Numbered from the stretch's first letter, positions 6,670-14,713 are shown. The stretch is DNA of 24,678 nucleotides from CAZFMJ01 sp964520045 (GCA_964520045.1 CAZFMJ010000040.1:1-24678), one strand, 5' to 3'. The notes: generated by a model from the letters alone, not told the origin. Made by a program: numbers and translations.

Positions 6670-7854
6670 TTATTGTTTTACGAGCGTTTCGGCGTTTACC
6701 ACTCCCCAGCCCTGCTGGCGCGCGGAATATCCCGGCAGAGGAACCGCGGCCGACTGCATCGCCTGCCTGACATTATTACAGCCAGTTATTCCCCTGCTTA
6801 TTGCAAGCGCGGCGAGGCCGGATATGTGCGGCGCCGACATTGAAGTTCCGGACATCATAGTGTAATTTCCGTTGCCGAAAGTGGAATGGATTCTATCGCC
6901 CGGCGCTGTAAAAGCCACAGGGTAACCGCTGTTTGAAAATCCCATAACGGCGTCTTGCTGGTTTATTGCGGATACGGCTATAACCTGCGGATAATATGCG
7001 GCAGGATACAGCGCCTCGCTTTGCGAGTAATTGCCGGCCGCGGCAATTATAATTATTCCAGCCTCATAGGCATTAAGTACCGCCGCCCTGAATTCCGGCA
7101 TATCTTCGGTCCCGCCGAAGCTCATATTTATTACGTCCATTTTATTGTTTATGCACCAATTCACTCCCTCCAATAGAAACGAGAGAGAGGTTTTGCCATT
7201 GCTGGTTAATACCTTAACGGCATAAAGGCTTGCTTTCGGCGCCGTTCCAATCACGCCGTAGCCGTTTTTTGCGGCGGCTATTGTTCCGGCCACATGCGTG
7301 CCGTGGCCGTTGTCGTCGTTCGGCGGCCTGCCCGGTTCGACAATATTAATCCCGCCTTTTATATTATCCGTCAAATCAGGATGGTAAATATCCATACCGG
7401 TGTCCATCACCGCTACTTTCACTCCCGCGCCCTGCGTTATATCCCATGCTTTCGGGGCGTTTATCCGCTCAATGCCCCATGGTATTATTTCCGGCTGGTC
7501 TCTGCGTTCTACGGCAGTTTCCGGCAAACTGTTAATCTTTTCAGCTGTTACGGATTCAGGGGCTGGAAGGTTGAACTGTATATATGCGTCTTCCCGTATT
7601 TTTTCTATTTTCCCGGCTTCAGGAGTGATACCGACAAGGATCGAAATGTCCGGCATGTGCGTTCTTTCAGCTATTACGATATTCAGTTTTTTTAAATCCT
7701 GCAGGACGTACATGCCCAGTTTTTCTACCGCCGCTCTGCGTTCCAGCGCAGTAGCGCCGTGCTCAAAGGTTATTATTTTTCTGGATTCCGATGCTGAGGA
7801 AGATACGGCGATAAGCATCGATATGGCGGCGGTAAATAACGATAATGTTTTCAT
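6670..7854 (-). CDS. Exported subtilisin-like serine protease 1 (S8 family)
   Basis: This 394-residue preproprotein begins with a signal peptide (about residues 1-22). An I9-like propeptide region follows, with RKIITFEHGATALERRAAVEKLG near the mature start. The catalytic domain has all expected residues: D151 in VMDTGMD, H184 in NGHGTHVAG, oxyanion N275 in AAAGN, and S338 in SGTSMSAPH. The domain starts at 'IPWGIERINAPKAW', as in extracellular subtilases. It is probably secreted to the periplasm or outside and self-processed. An AAAAGGAT ribosome binding site precedes the ATG. It is a close paralogue of the protease at 17719-18960, sharing layout and motif wording, and is divergently arranged from frdC. 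Confidence 0.93.
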   Translation of the reverse strand: MKTLSLFTAAISMLIAVSSSASESRKIITFEHGATALERRAAVEKLGMYVLQDLKKLNIVIAERTHMPDISILVGITPEAGKIEKIREDAYIQFNLPAPESVTAEKINSLPETAVERRDQPEIIPWGIERINAPKAWDITQGAGVKVAVMDTGMDIYHPDLTDNIKGGINIVEPGRPPNDDNGHGTHVAGTIAAAKNGYGVIGTAPKASLYAVKVLTSNGKTSLSFLLEGVNWCINNKMDVINMSFGGTEDMPEFRAAVLNAYEAGIIIIAAAGNYSQSEALYPAAYYPQVIAVSAINQQDAVMGFSNSGYPVAFTAPGDRIHSTFGNGNYTMMSGTSMSAPHISGLAALAISRGITGCNNVRQAMQSAAVPLPGYSARQQGWGVVNAETLVKQ

Positions 7855-7960
7855 TTTATTTATCCTTTTAAACGCCTATATGGGAAAAAATACATGTCGC
7901 TGCCGATAAAGATAGTTTAATCAAAAACCCTGCTGTTTGAAAGGGCATTTAGGCCTATTC

Positions 7961-7974
7961 CCAAAAGCTTTTGG
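7961..7974. promoter_or_regulatory. Perfect 14-bp palindrome, candidate operator in the divergent subtilase/frdC region
   Basis: CCAAAAGCTTTTGG is a perfect palindrome. It is flanked by two CCTAT direct repeats (7954-7958 and 7976-7980) 22 bases apart, about two helical turns. A TATAAT box lies at 8005-8010, which puts the palindrome centre roughly 50 bases before the predicted frdC start of transcription. That position would suit an activator, but the regulator is unknown. Confidence 0.45.
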
Positions 7975-8004
7975 ACCTATAGAAACGCTGGGTCTAATTT
8001 TTTG

Positions 8005-8010
8005 TATAAT
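8005..8010 (+). promoter_or_regulatory. Candidate -10 box for the frdCAB-fum operon
   Basis: A consensus TATAAT lies 44 bases upstream of the frdC ATG. No good -35 hexamer is found 16-18 bases upstream, which fits activator dependence through the nearby palindrome. Confidence 0.4.
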
Positions 8011-8053
8011 GGATTTACTGCATAACCGTTTTTCAGCAAAGGGAGGCTAGTCC

Positions 8054-8722
8054 ATGTTTAAAAATTACCTTAATATGATGAAATGGCCTGTAAAAATTTT
8101 AACTTCTTCCATCGGGCGGAAATTACTAATGTCTGTTACGGGCCTTGTGCTGTGCGGATTCATGTTTATGCATTTGGCCGGGAATTTTCTTTTGTTCAAA
8201 GGGCCTGAAGAATATGACCACTATGCGGAACTTCTATTGAGCAATCCATTGATTCTTTTCGCGGAAATAGGCCTGCTTGCATTATTTTTGATTCATATCT
8301 GCATGGGCGTCTGGGTGCGCTGGGAAGACTGGCGCAACCGATCTTACGGGTATGTCAAAAAAAAATGGGCGGGAGGAAGGACGATAGGCTCCGCCACTAT
8401 GCTTTATACGGCGGGCATAATCCTCGCCTTTCTTGCGTATCATATACTGACTTTCAAGTATGTGGACCACAGCCAGGGGTTTTATTATATGGTGATGACG
8501 GCGTTTCAGGATCCTGTTTACGTGGGCATATACATGCTGTCTATTTTTGCGCTGGTTCTCCATTTAAGCCATGGATTTCAGAGCGCGTTTCAGACTCTGG
8601 GAGTTAATCATCCAAAATACACGCCGTTTATAAAACTGGCGGGATTTTGCATATCCGCGCTTATGGTAGGTTTCGCCTCCATAGCGCTCTTCTTTTTCTT
8701 TGGCGTAGGAGGTGGAATATGA
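8054..8722 (+). CDS. sdhC: Succinate dehydrogenase/fumarate reductase cytochrome b558 subunit
   Basis: This 222-residue membrane anchor has five hydrophobic helices and resembles the b558 (Bacteroidetes/Bacillus-type) family, which holds two haem b groups and the menaquinone site. Histidines on successive helices suit haem ligation: H40 (FMHLAGN), H81 (LIHICMG), H130 (YHILTFK) and H170/H173 (LHLSHGFQSAF). The ATG at 8054 follows GGGAGG at good spacing. Its TGA overlaps the flavoprotein ATG by 4 bases (ATGA). No second anchor gene is present, as expected for this one-anchor type. Direction of the complex (succinate oxidation or fumarate reduction) cannot be read from sequence. Confidence 0.9.
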   Translation: MFKNYLNMMKWPVKILTSSIGRKLLMSVTGLVLCGFMFMHLAGNFLLFKGPEEYDHYAELLLSNPLILFAEIGLLALFLIHICMGVWVRWEDWRNRSYGYVKKKWAGGRTIGSATMLYTAGIILAFLAYHILTFKYVDHSQGFYYMVMTAFQDPVYVGIYMLSIFALVLHLSHGFQSAFQTLGVNHPKYTPFIKLAGFCISALMVGFASIALFFFFGVGGGI

Positions 8723-10632
8723 AACTTGAATCAGCGATACCCGCGGGGCCGATAGAAAAAAAATGGGATAAACACCGCTTTGAGCTTAAGCTGGTAAGTC
8801 CCGCAAATAAGCGCAAGTTTGAAATAATCGTCGTAGGCACAGGGCTGGCCGGAGGTTCCGCCGCGGCGTCTCTTGGCGAGCTTGGATACAACGTAAAGGT
8901 TTTCTGTATTCAGGACAGCCCCAGACGGGCGCATTCCATAGCCGCGCAGGGCGGAATAAACGCGGCAAAGAATTATCCCAATGACGGCGACAGCATACAG
9001 CGGCTTTTTTATGACACCGTAAAAGGCGGAGATTACAGGGCGCGCGAAGCCAATGTATACAGGCTGGCGCAGGTAAGCAATTCCATAATAGACCAGTGTG
9101 CGGCGCAGGGAGTCCCTTTCGCGAGGGAATACGGCGGCACTCTTGCGAACCGCTCTTTCGGGGGAGCTCAGGTCTCGCGCACGTTCTACGCAAGGGGACA
9201 GACAGGACAGCAGCTGCTTTTGGGGGCGTACAGCGTTATGATGCGCCAGGCCGCCAAGGGGACCGTTAAAGTTTTTTCAAGACGGGAAATGACGGATATA
9301 GTGGTGGCGGACGGACGCGCCAGAGGCATAGTCTGCAGGAATCTCGTGACAGGCAAATTGGAGACGCATTCGGCGGATGCGGTGCTTTTGTGCACGGGCG
9401 GATATGCGAACGTGTTTTATCTTTCCACCAATGCGGCCACATGCAGCGTATCGGCCGCGTGGCAGGCGTATAAAAAAGGGGCCGGTTTTGCCAATCCGTG
9501 TTTTACGCAGATACATCCCACCTGCATCCCGCGTTCCGGCGAGCATCAGGCCAAGCTGACTTTGATGAGCGAAAGCCTCAGAAACGACGGCCGGGTGTGG
9601 GTGCCTAAAAACAAGGACGACAAACGGCCGCCCAATGATATACCTGAAGCGGACAGGGATTATTTCCTTGAAAGACGTTATCCCGGTTTCGGAAACCTTG
9701 TGCCCAGAGACGTGGCTTCAAGAGCGGCAAAAGCGATAATAGATGAAAACCGCGGCGTCGGACCAACGGGTCTTTCCGTGTATCTTGATTTCGCCGATTC
9801 AATAAAGCGCAAGGGGCTTGAGCATATAAAATCTGAATACGGCAATCTCTTTGACATGTACCTGCAGATAACGGATGAAAACGGGTATAAATCGCCGATG
9901 CGCATATATCCGGCTCCTCATTATACGATGGGCGGGTTATGGGTGGATTACAATCTTATGACTACGATCCCGGGGCTTTTCTGCCTGGGCGAAGCTAATT
10001 TCTCAGACCATGGAGCCAACAGGCTCGGAGCCAGCGCTTTAATGCAGGGGCTGGCCGACGGATATTTTGTCATCCCTTACACACTAGGCGGATATCTGGC
10101 TGGCGCCAAACTGGGCAAAGCGGATGTTTCCCATAAGGCTTTTAAGGAAGCCGAAGCGTCTTCAAAAGAAAGGATTGATAAACTGCTTTCAATAAAAGGA
10201 AAGAAAACTCCAACGGAATTTCACAGGGAACTGGGCGCCGCCATGTGGGAACACTGCGGAATGTCCAGAAATGAGCGCGGTTTGAAAAAACTGCTGGAAA
10301 TAATTCCCGCGATACGCGATGAATTCTGGAAGAACGTTATCGTGTCCGGAAGAAGCGATGATTTTAATCAGACGCTTGAAAAGGCCATGCGTACGGCCGA
10401 TTTTCTGGAGTTTGCCGAGCTTTTAGCGAGAGACGCGCTTGAGCGCAATGAGTCGTGCGGCGGGCATTACAGGGAAGAGTCGCAGACGCAGGAAGGCGAG
10501 GCGCGGAGAAACGACGCCTATTTTTCGCATGCCGGCGTTTGGGAATACACGGGCAAGGGCATGACTCCGGTCATGCACAAAGAGCCGCTTGCATTCGAGT
10601 CGGTTCATATGGCCGAGAGGAGTTATAAATGA
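8719..10632 (+). CDS. sdhA: Succinate dehydrogenase/fumarate reductase flavoprotein subunit
   Basis: This 637-residue catalytic subunit interconverts succinate and fumarate with covalent FAD. Features in order are the dinucleotide-binding GTGLAGGSAAASLGELG (residues 40-56), the flavin-linking histidine H72 in RRAHSIAAQGG, the HPTCIPRSGEH substrate loop, the RDVASRA motif with the proton-shuttling arginine, and 'HYTMGGLWVDYN' with 'GANRLGASALMQGLADGYF'. The wording and length follow the B. subtilis/Bacteroidetes branch rather than the proteobacterial one. The ATG at 8719 follows AGGAGGTG and overlaps the cytochrome stop; a longer in-frame start at 8647 would lie inside that gene. The iron-sulfur subunit starts on its own ATGA overlap, so all three subunits are translationally coupled. 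Confidence 0.95.
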   Translation: MKLESAIPAGPIEKKWDKHRFELKLVSPANKRKFEIIVVGTGLAGGSAAASLGELGYNVKVFCIQDSPRRAHSIAAQGGINAAKNYPNDGDSIQRLFYDTVKGGDYRAREANVYRLAQVSNSIIDQCAAQGVPFAREYGGTLANRSFGGAQVSRTFYARGQTGQQLLLGAYSVMMRQAAKGTVKVFSRREMTDIVVADGRARGIVCRNLVTGKLETHSADAVLLCTGGYANVFYLSTNAATCSVSAAWQAYKKGAGFANPCFTQIHPTCIPRSGEHQAKLTLMSESLRNDGRVWVPKNKDDKRPPNDIPEADRDYFLERRYPGFGNLVPRDVASRAAKAIIDENRGVGPTGLSVYLDFADSIKRKGLEHIKSEYGNLFDMYLQITDENGYKSPMRIYPAPHYTMGGLWVDYNLMTTIPGLFCLGEANFSDHGANRLGASALMQGLADGYFVIPYTLGGYLAGAKLGKADVSHKAFKEAEASSKERIDKLLSIKGKKTPTEFHRELGAAMWEHCGMSRNERGLKKLLEIIPAIRDEFWKNVIVSGRSDDFNQTLEKAMRTADFLEFAELLARDALERNESCGGHYREESQTQEGEARRNDAYFSHAGVWEYTGKGMTPVMHKEPLAFESVHMAERSYK

Positions 10633-11396
10633 GCGCTACGAATATCAATGTTACGATAAAGGTATGGAGGAGAAGCGGTCCTCAGGACAAGGGCTCAATG
10701 GCGTCTTATGAAGTAAAAGACGTTTCGCCCGACATGTCTTTTCTTGAGATGATAGATGTTTTGAATGAAAGCCTGATAAAAAGGGGCGAGGATCCCATAG
10801 CTTTTGACAGCGACTGCAGAGAAGGCATATGCGGAACATGCGGGCTTGTGATAAACGGGGACGTGCACGGTCCCGATGATCATTCCACCGTGTGCCAGCT
10901 GCATATGCGCAGGTTCAAAGACGGGGACGTAATAACAGTAGAGCCGTGGCGCGTGAAAACCTTTCCGCCTATAAAAGACCTTGTGGTCGACCGTTCCAGT
11001 TTTGACAGAGTTATACAGGCTGGAGGCTATGTGTCCGTAAACACCGGCGCCCCATGCGACGCCAATTCCATTCCTGTCCCGCATCACAAAGCAGAGGCCG
11101 CTATGGATGCGGCCGCCTGCATAGGCTGCGGAGCCTGCGTTGCGGCGTGTCCGAACGGCTCGGCCATGCTTTTTACCGGAGCTAAAGTATCCCAGCTGGC
11201 GCTTCTTCCTCAGGGCGCTCCCGAGAGGGATAAGAGAGCGCTTAATATGGTGCGGGCGATGGATAAAGAGGGATTCGGCAACTGCAGTAATGAGGCGGAA
11301 TGCGAAGCTGTGTGTCCGAAAGATATCAAACTGTCGAATATAGCGCGCATGAACAGGGAGTTTATAAAAGCAAGTCTCCTGTCCGAAGAAGGCTGA
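10629..11396 (+). CDS. sdhB: Succinate dehydrogenase/fumarate reductase iron-sulfur subunit
   Basis: The 255-residue electron-transfer subunit carries three cluster sites. The [2Fe-2S] cysteines are C63, C68, C71 and C89 (CREGICGTCG). The [4Fe-4S] site is C164, C167, C170 and C174 (CIGCGACVAACP). The [3Fe-4S] site is C219, C225 and C229 (CSNEAECEAVCP). It passes electrons between the flavin and the membrane cytochrome. GAGAGGAG precedes the ATG, which overlaps the flavoprotein stop by 4 bases. Its TGA lies within the first heptad unit (GGCTGAA) of the repeat filling the gap to the fumarase gene. Confidence 0.95.
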   Translation: MSATNINVTIKVWRRSGPQDKGSMASYEVKDVSPDMSFLEMIDVLNESLIKRGEDPIAFDSDCREGICGTCGLVINGDVHGPDDHSTVCQLHMRRFKDGDVITVEPWRVKTFPPIKDLVVDRSSFDRVIQAGGYVSVNTGAPCDANSIPVPHHKAEAAMDAAACIGCGACVAACPNGSAMLFTGAKVSQLALLPQGAPERDKRALNMVRAMDKEGFGNCSNEAECEAVCPKDIKLSNIARMNREFIKASLLSEEG

Positions 11397-11590
11397 AGGC
11401 TGAAGAGGGAGACGGGAGATGGTAAACGGTAGACGGAAGAGGGAAGACAGAAAACGTAAAAGATTTATTGTGGAACCGGCTACCTTCTGACAGTTATAAT
11501 TTTCTTCCTGCTATTTTACTGGCTAATGTTTCTCTTTTTCCCGCTTTTTTTACCTTTTACCGTCTACCATTTACCATCTACCATCCACTG
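11391..11590 (+). repeat. Two-arm inverted heptad repeat between sdhB and the fumarase gene
   Basis: Ten contiguous 7-base units fill 11391-11460: two identical GGCTGAA units, then ACGGTAG-like units. Six complementary units fill 11549-11590 (TTTACCG, TCTACCA type). Bases 11419-11436 pair with 11560-11577 at 17 of 18 positions. The sdhB stop codon lies in the first unit, and the last unit ends 9 bases before the fumarase ATG, leaving room only for GGAGAGAAT as ribosome binding site. The 88 bases between the arms show no gene. Confidence 0.85.
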
Positions 11591-11599
11591 GGAGAGAAT

Positions 11600-13108
11600 A
11601 TGCCTATAAAAACCGAGAAAAAAACAGAAGAATTTGTATATCAGGAACCATTTCCTTTGGGCAAAGATACGGCAAAATACCGGCTTCTTACAAAGGACTA
11701 TGTGAGCGTTTCAAAGTTCGACGGCGCGGATGTTCTTAAAATTGAGCCTGAAGGTCTGGCTTTTCTTGCCAATCAGGCGATGAGGGATGTTTCTTTTCTT
11801 TTAAGGCCGAATCATCACCAGCAGGTGGCCGATATATTGGATGATCCGCAGGCTTCCGAAAATGATAAATTTGTGGCGTTTTCCATGCTTGAAAATGCCG
11901 TTATATCCGCCAGGTTTGAACTTGCCAACTGCCAGGATACCGGAACCGCCGTTGTAGTCGGCAAAAAAGGCCAGCAGGTTTGGACCGGCGCGGATGACTG
12001 CGGGTATCTTTCCAAGGGGATATGGAAAACATATACGGAGGAAAATTTAAGGTATTCTCAGGTGGTCCCCCTTACCATGTATGATGAAAAGAATTCCAAA
12101 AACAATATGCCTGCCCAGATAGATATTTATGCCGCGGAAGGAATGGAATATAAATTCCTGTTTTTGGCGAAGGGCGGGGGGTCTGCCAACAAGACGATGC
12201 TTTATCAGGAAACAAAGGCGCTTCTCACTCCGGAAAAATTAAAAAATTTTCTTATTGAAAAGATGAAAATGCTGGGCACCGCGGCCTGCCCGCCGTATCA
12301 TATAGCTTTTGTCATAGGGGGCACTTCCGCCGAGACCTGCCTTAAGACGGTGAAACTCGCGTCCGCCGGATATCTGGATAAACTGCCTTTGTCGGGCAGC
12401 GAGGGAGGCAGGGCTTTCAGGGATGCGGAGCTTGAAAAAGAACTGCTTGAAGCGTCAAGGCATATAGGTTTCGGAGCGCAGTTTGGGGGCAAGTATTTCG
12501 CCCATGACATAAGAGTCATACGGCTGACGCGGCACGGAGCGTCATGTCCCGTCGGGATGGGTATTTCCTGCTCGGCGGACAGGAATATTCTGGCGCGTAT
12601 CGACAAGAACGGCATATGGCTTGAGGAGCTGGAACGCAATCCGGAAAGATTTATTCCGGAGAAATATAAAAAGGGATTTTCTTCATCCGGAGAAGTTAAG
12701 ATAAATCTTAACAGGCCGTTAAAAGAAGTTCTAGCGGATCTTTCAAAATACAAGGTCGGAACGCGTCTTTCTCTTTCCGGAAGGCTTATGGTGGCAAGAG
12801 ATATGGCGCATGCAAAGCTGAAAGAGATTTTGGATTCAGGCAAAGACCTCCCTGATTACGTGAAAAACCATCCTGTTTATTACGCCGGCCCCGCCAAAAC
12901 TCCCAAAGGAAAACCTTCGGGCTCATTCGGCCCGACCACTGCCGGAAGAATGGATTCTTATGTGGGATTGTTTCAGTCAAAAGGCGCTTCGCTTATAATG
13001 ATAGCCAAAGGAAACAGAAGCAGGCAGGTGACCGATGCCTGCAAAAAATACGGCGGTTTTTATCTGGGCTCCATAGGCCCGCCGCTCTTTTGGCTGAAAG
13101 AAACATAA
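11600..13108 (+). CDS. fumA: Class I fumarate hydratase, reading frame broken near the 3' end
   Basis: This iron-sulfur fumarase hydrates fumarate to malate in the cytoplasm and is fed by the upstream sdhCAB. The alpha and beta domains are fused as in E. coli FumA. The three [4Fe-4S] ligands are C111 (NCQDTGTA), C230 (AACPPYH) and C316 (GASCPVGMG). GGGAGA precedes the ATG at 11600; the frame open from 11468 is translated heptad repeat. The 502-residue frame diverges after FYLGSIG, ending GPPLFWLKET, while the conserved C terminus continues in the -1 frame (13081-13236). Restoring one base, or four as family alignment suggests, near 13076-13081 gives a protein of about 545 residues, the normal length. 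A real mutation, an assembly error or recoding could explain this. Confidence 0.9.
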   Translation: MPIKTEKKTEEFVYQEPFPLGKDTAKYRLLTKDYVSVSKFDGADVLKIEPEGLAFLANQAMRDVSFLLRPNHHQQVADILDDPQASENDKFVAFSMLENAVISARFELANCQDTGTAVVVGKKGQQVWTGADDCGYLSKGIWKTYTEENLRYSQVVPLTMYDEKNSKNNMPAQIDIYAAEGMEYKFLFLAKGGGSANKTMLYQETKALLTPEKLKNFLIEKMKMLGTAACPPYHIAFVIGGTSAETCLKTVKLASAGYLDKLPLSGSEGGRAFRDAELEKELLEASRHIGFGAQFGGKYFAHDIRVIRLTRHGASCPVGMGISCSADRNILARIDKNGIWLEELERNPERFIPEKYKKGFSSSGEVKINLNRPLKEVLADLSKYKVGTRLSLSGRLMVARDMAHAKLKEILDSGKDLPDYVKNHPVYYAGPAKTPKGKPSGSFGPTTAGRMDSYVGLFQSKGASLIMIAKGNRSRQVTDACKKYGGFYLGSIGPPLFWLKET

Positions 13109-13236
13109 AGAAAGTAGAGGCCGCCGATTATCCCGAACTGGGCATGGAATCGGTATGGGCCATAGATGTCGAGGATTTTCCGGCTTTTATCCTTGTGGAC
13201 GACAAGGGCAATGATTTCTACCAGCAGTATAATTAA
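13081..13236 (+). pseudogene. fumA: Frame-shifted C-terminal segment of the class I fumarase
   Basis: In the frame one base behind the main fumarase frame, the DNA encodes AALLAERNIKKVEAADYP and then conserved tail motifs YPELGMESVW, DVEDFPAFILVDDKGND and QQYN, ending at TAA 13234-13236. This matches the C terminus of FumA-type enzymes, so the segment belongs to the preceding gene. It has no start codon or ribosome binding site of its own. Confidence 0.85.
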
Positions 13237-13268
13237 AAATATGGCTCTTCCGTATTTAGCGTGGGCGC

Positions 13269-13389
13269 GGGTTAGTCATGAAATTGCCCCTCCGCCACGT
13301 AGGAAACCCTCCCGTGGTTTCCCTCCAACCATAAAAGGTTGGAGCCTCCCATCCGCTATGTGGCTGCGGAGCAATCCCATGACTGACCC
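13269..13389. repeat. Highly folded 121-base palindromic element upstream of the moeA-like gene
   Basis: Outer arms GGGTTAGTCATG (13269-13280) and CATGACTGACCC (13378-13389) pair with one wobble. Pairing continues inward through ATTGC/GCAAT, TCCGC/GCGGA and CCACGTAG/CTATGTGG. Within these sit two perfect hairpins, GGAAACC/GGTTTCC (13302-13322) and CTCCAACC/GGTTGGAG (13323-13344). A GTAG tetranucleotide precedes the first hairpin, as in REP elements mobilised by Y1 transposases. Either a REP/MITE-like insertion or a structured leader RNA would explain it. No second copy is seen in the window. Confidence 0.7.
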
Positions 13390-13413
13390 TTGGTGCGCGT
13401 GATAGGGCTGTAA

Positions 13414-13461
13414 TAATAAATTTACCGGCTGAAAAGCCGGAAGAACTTAAAATATTTATTA
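13414..13461 (+). promoter_or_regulatory. GAAA-capped hairpin in the moeA-like leader
   Basis: CCGGCT and AGCCGG (13425-13440) close a GAAA tetraloop. An outer TAATAAAT/ATTTATTA pairing (13414-13421 with 13454-13461) extends it. There is no T-run, so it is not a standard terminator. It lies 15 bases before the ATG and could influence translation. Confidence 0.45.
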
Positions 13462-13476
13462 CCTGAGTGTTAAAAT

Positions 13477-14697
13477 ATGATTTCCCGAGATGAGGCCTTT
13501 TTTAAAGTCATTGAAAGTACCCCTGTTATGCCGGCGGAAAAAATAGAGCTTGGCTCCGCCGCCGGCAGGGCGTTGGCGGAGGATTTGACGGCTTTGGAAG
13601 ATTTTCCGGTGTTTGACAACTCGGCGGTCAACGGATATGCCGTAAAAGTTGAAGACCTCGCCGGCGTCTCTAAAAAAAATGCCGCCGCGCTTAGAGTCCC
13701 TGATGCTGTTTATGCGGGCGATTTTAAAAATATTAAACTAAAAGCCGGAGAGGCGGTGCGCATAATGACCGGAGCGCGGGTTCCGGAGGGAACCGAAGCT
13801 ATTGTAACGCAGGAGTTCTCAAGATTTTCAAGAGCAGGTGAAATAGAGATTTTTCACGCTCCTTTTGCGGGCGAGAATATCCGCAGGAAAGGCTTTGATG
13901 CGCGCAAGGGCGATAAAATCCTTCAGAAGGGCGATGTTTTAAACCCGTATAAGATCGCCCTTCTTGCGTCGCAGGGCATAGCGCATATAAAAGTGTTTAA
14001 AAAACCCTATGTTTTTGTCGTGGTGACGGGGGATGAATTGGCCGAGCCGTATGAGACAAATCCTGCTCATGGTAAAATACGCAACGCAAACGGTCCCGGT
14101 CTTATGGCTGGTCTTAAATCCAGCGGAGCGGTTGCTGTTTATAAAGGGATAGCGCCGGACAATGAATATGAGCTTAGAAAAATCCTGTATGAAACCCTGA
14201 CCACCGCCGATATGGCTGTTATAAGCGGGGGGCTCTCTGCGGGTGAATGTGGCTATACAAGAATGCTTTTAAAGGAAATGGGATTGGAAGAAATATTCCG
14301 GCAGGCTGTGATAGGTTCCGGCAGTCAGCTTCTTTTCGGGCTGTGGAACGGAAGGCCGGTTTTCGGTCTACCCGGCAATCCCCTTTCCGCTCTTTTATGT
14401 TTTGATGAATTCGTCAGGCCCGCGATCAAAAAAATGCAGGGCGTCATTCCTCAGGCCGGCGGATATCCGATGACAGGCTTTGCCGTTAATAAATATCCCA
14501 TAGAAAAAAAAGATACGCATCAGTATCTTTTCTGTATCGCAAAAGAGACAAAAGAAGGCTTTCGCCTGTATATCATGGAACAGCAGGATCGCGATACGCT
14601 GGCGGCCTCTGCTAAAGCCGATGCGGTCGCGCTTGTTCATCCCGGCACAGACAGAATAATTCCGGGGGGAAAACTCCCCTTCCGCTGGATCGGGTAA
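13477..14697 (+). CDS. MoeA-like molybdopterin molybdotransferase paralogue with altered active site
   Basis: The 406-residue protein has the MoeA domain order. MoeA normally inserts molybdate into adenylylated molybdopterin. Conserved parts are 'FPVFDNSAVNGYAV' (45-58), TGARVPEGTEA (98-108), IRRKGFDARKGD (135-146), VTGDEL (183-188), SGGLSAGE (250-257) and FGLPGNPLSA (296-305). Several usually invariant residues differ. The Asp of the DGYA motif is N52, the Asp in the GEADYT-type motif is G259, and the I-K-P-G-K-P segment reads VIGSGSQ, losing both lysines. E. coli counterparts, from memory, are D59, D228, K275 and K279. It may be a non-canonical paralogue. No other cofactor genes are nearby. 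The following SpoIID gene starts 16 bases after its stop. Confidence 0.8.
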   Translation: MISRDEAFFKVIESTPVMPAEKIELGSAAGRALAEDLTALEDFPVFDNSAVNGYAVKVEDLAGVSKKNAAALRVPDAVYAGDFKNIKLKAGEAVRIMTGARVPEGTEAIVTQEFSRFSRAGEIEIFHAPFAGENIRRKGFDARKGDKILQKGDVLNPYKIALLASQGIAHIKVFKKPYVFVVVTGDELAEPYETNPAHGKIRNANGPGLMAGLKSSGAVAVYKGIAPDNEYELRKILYETLTTADMAVISGGLSAGECGYTRMLLKEMGLEEIFRQAVIGSGSQLLFGLWNGRPVFGLPGNPLSALLCFDEFVRPAIKKMQGVIPQAGGYPMTGFAVNKYPIEKKDTHQYLFCIAKETKEGFRLYIMEQQDRDTLAASAKADAVALVHPGTDRIIPGGKLPFRWIG

Positions 14698-14713
14698 TAT
14701 ATTGAGAATTCAT

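Noticed and set aside
6519..6843. Plus-strand reading frames across the ACT and subtilase 1 region
   Set aside because: They lie opposite well-supported minus-strand genes and encode no recognisable protein.
11468..11599. In-frame N-terminal extension of the fumarase
   Set aside because: It covers the spacer and right heptad arm, whereas the ATG at 11600 has a ribosome binding site and conserved sequence follows.
13166..13402. Possible small gene on the plus strand
   Set aside because: It is a shadow of the frame-shifted fumarase tail and the palindromic element, with no ribosome binding site or recognisable protein.
13269..13461. Molybdenum-cofactor riboswitch before the moeA-like gene
   Set aside because: The position is tempting, but I cannot match the known Moco core as I remember it, and the outer symmetry looks more like a palindromic element. 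A covariance search is needed, so it is not called.
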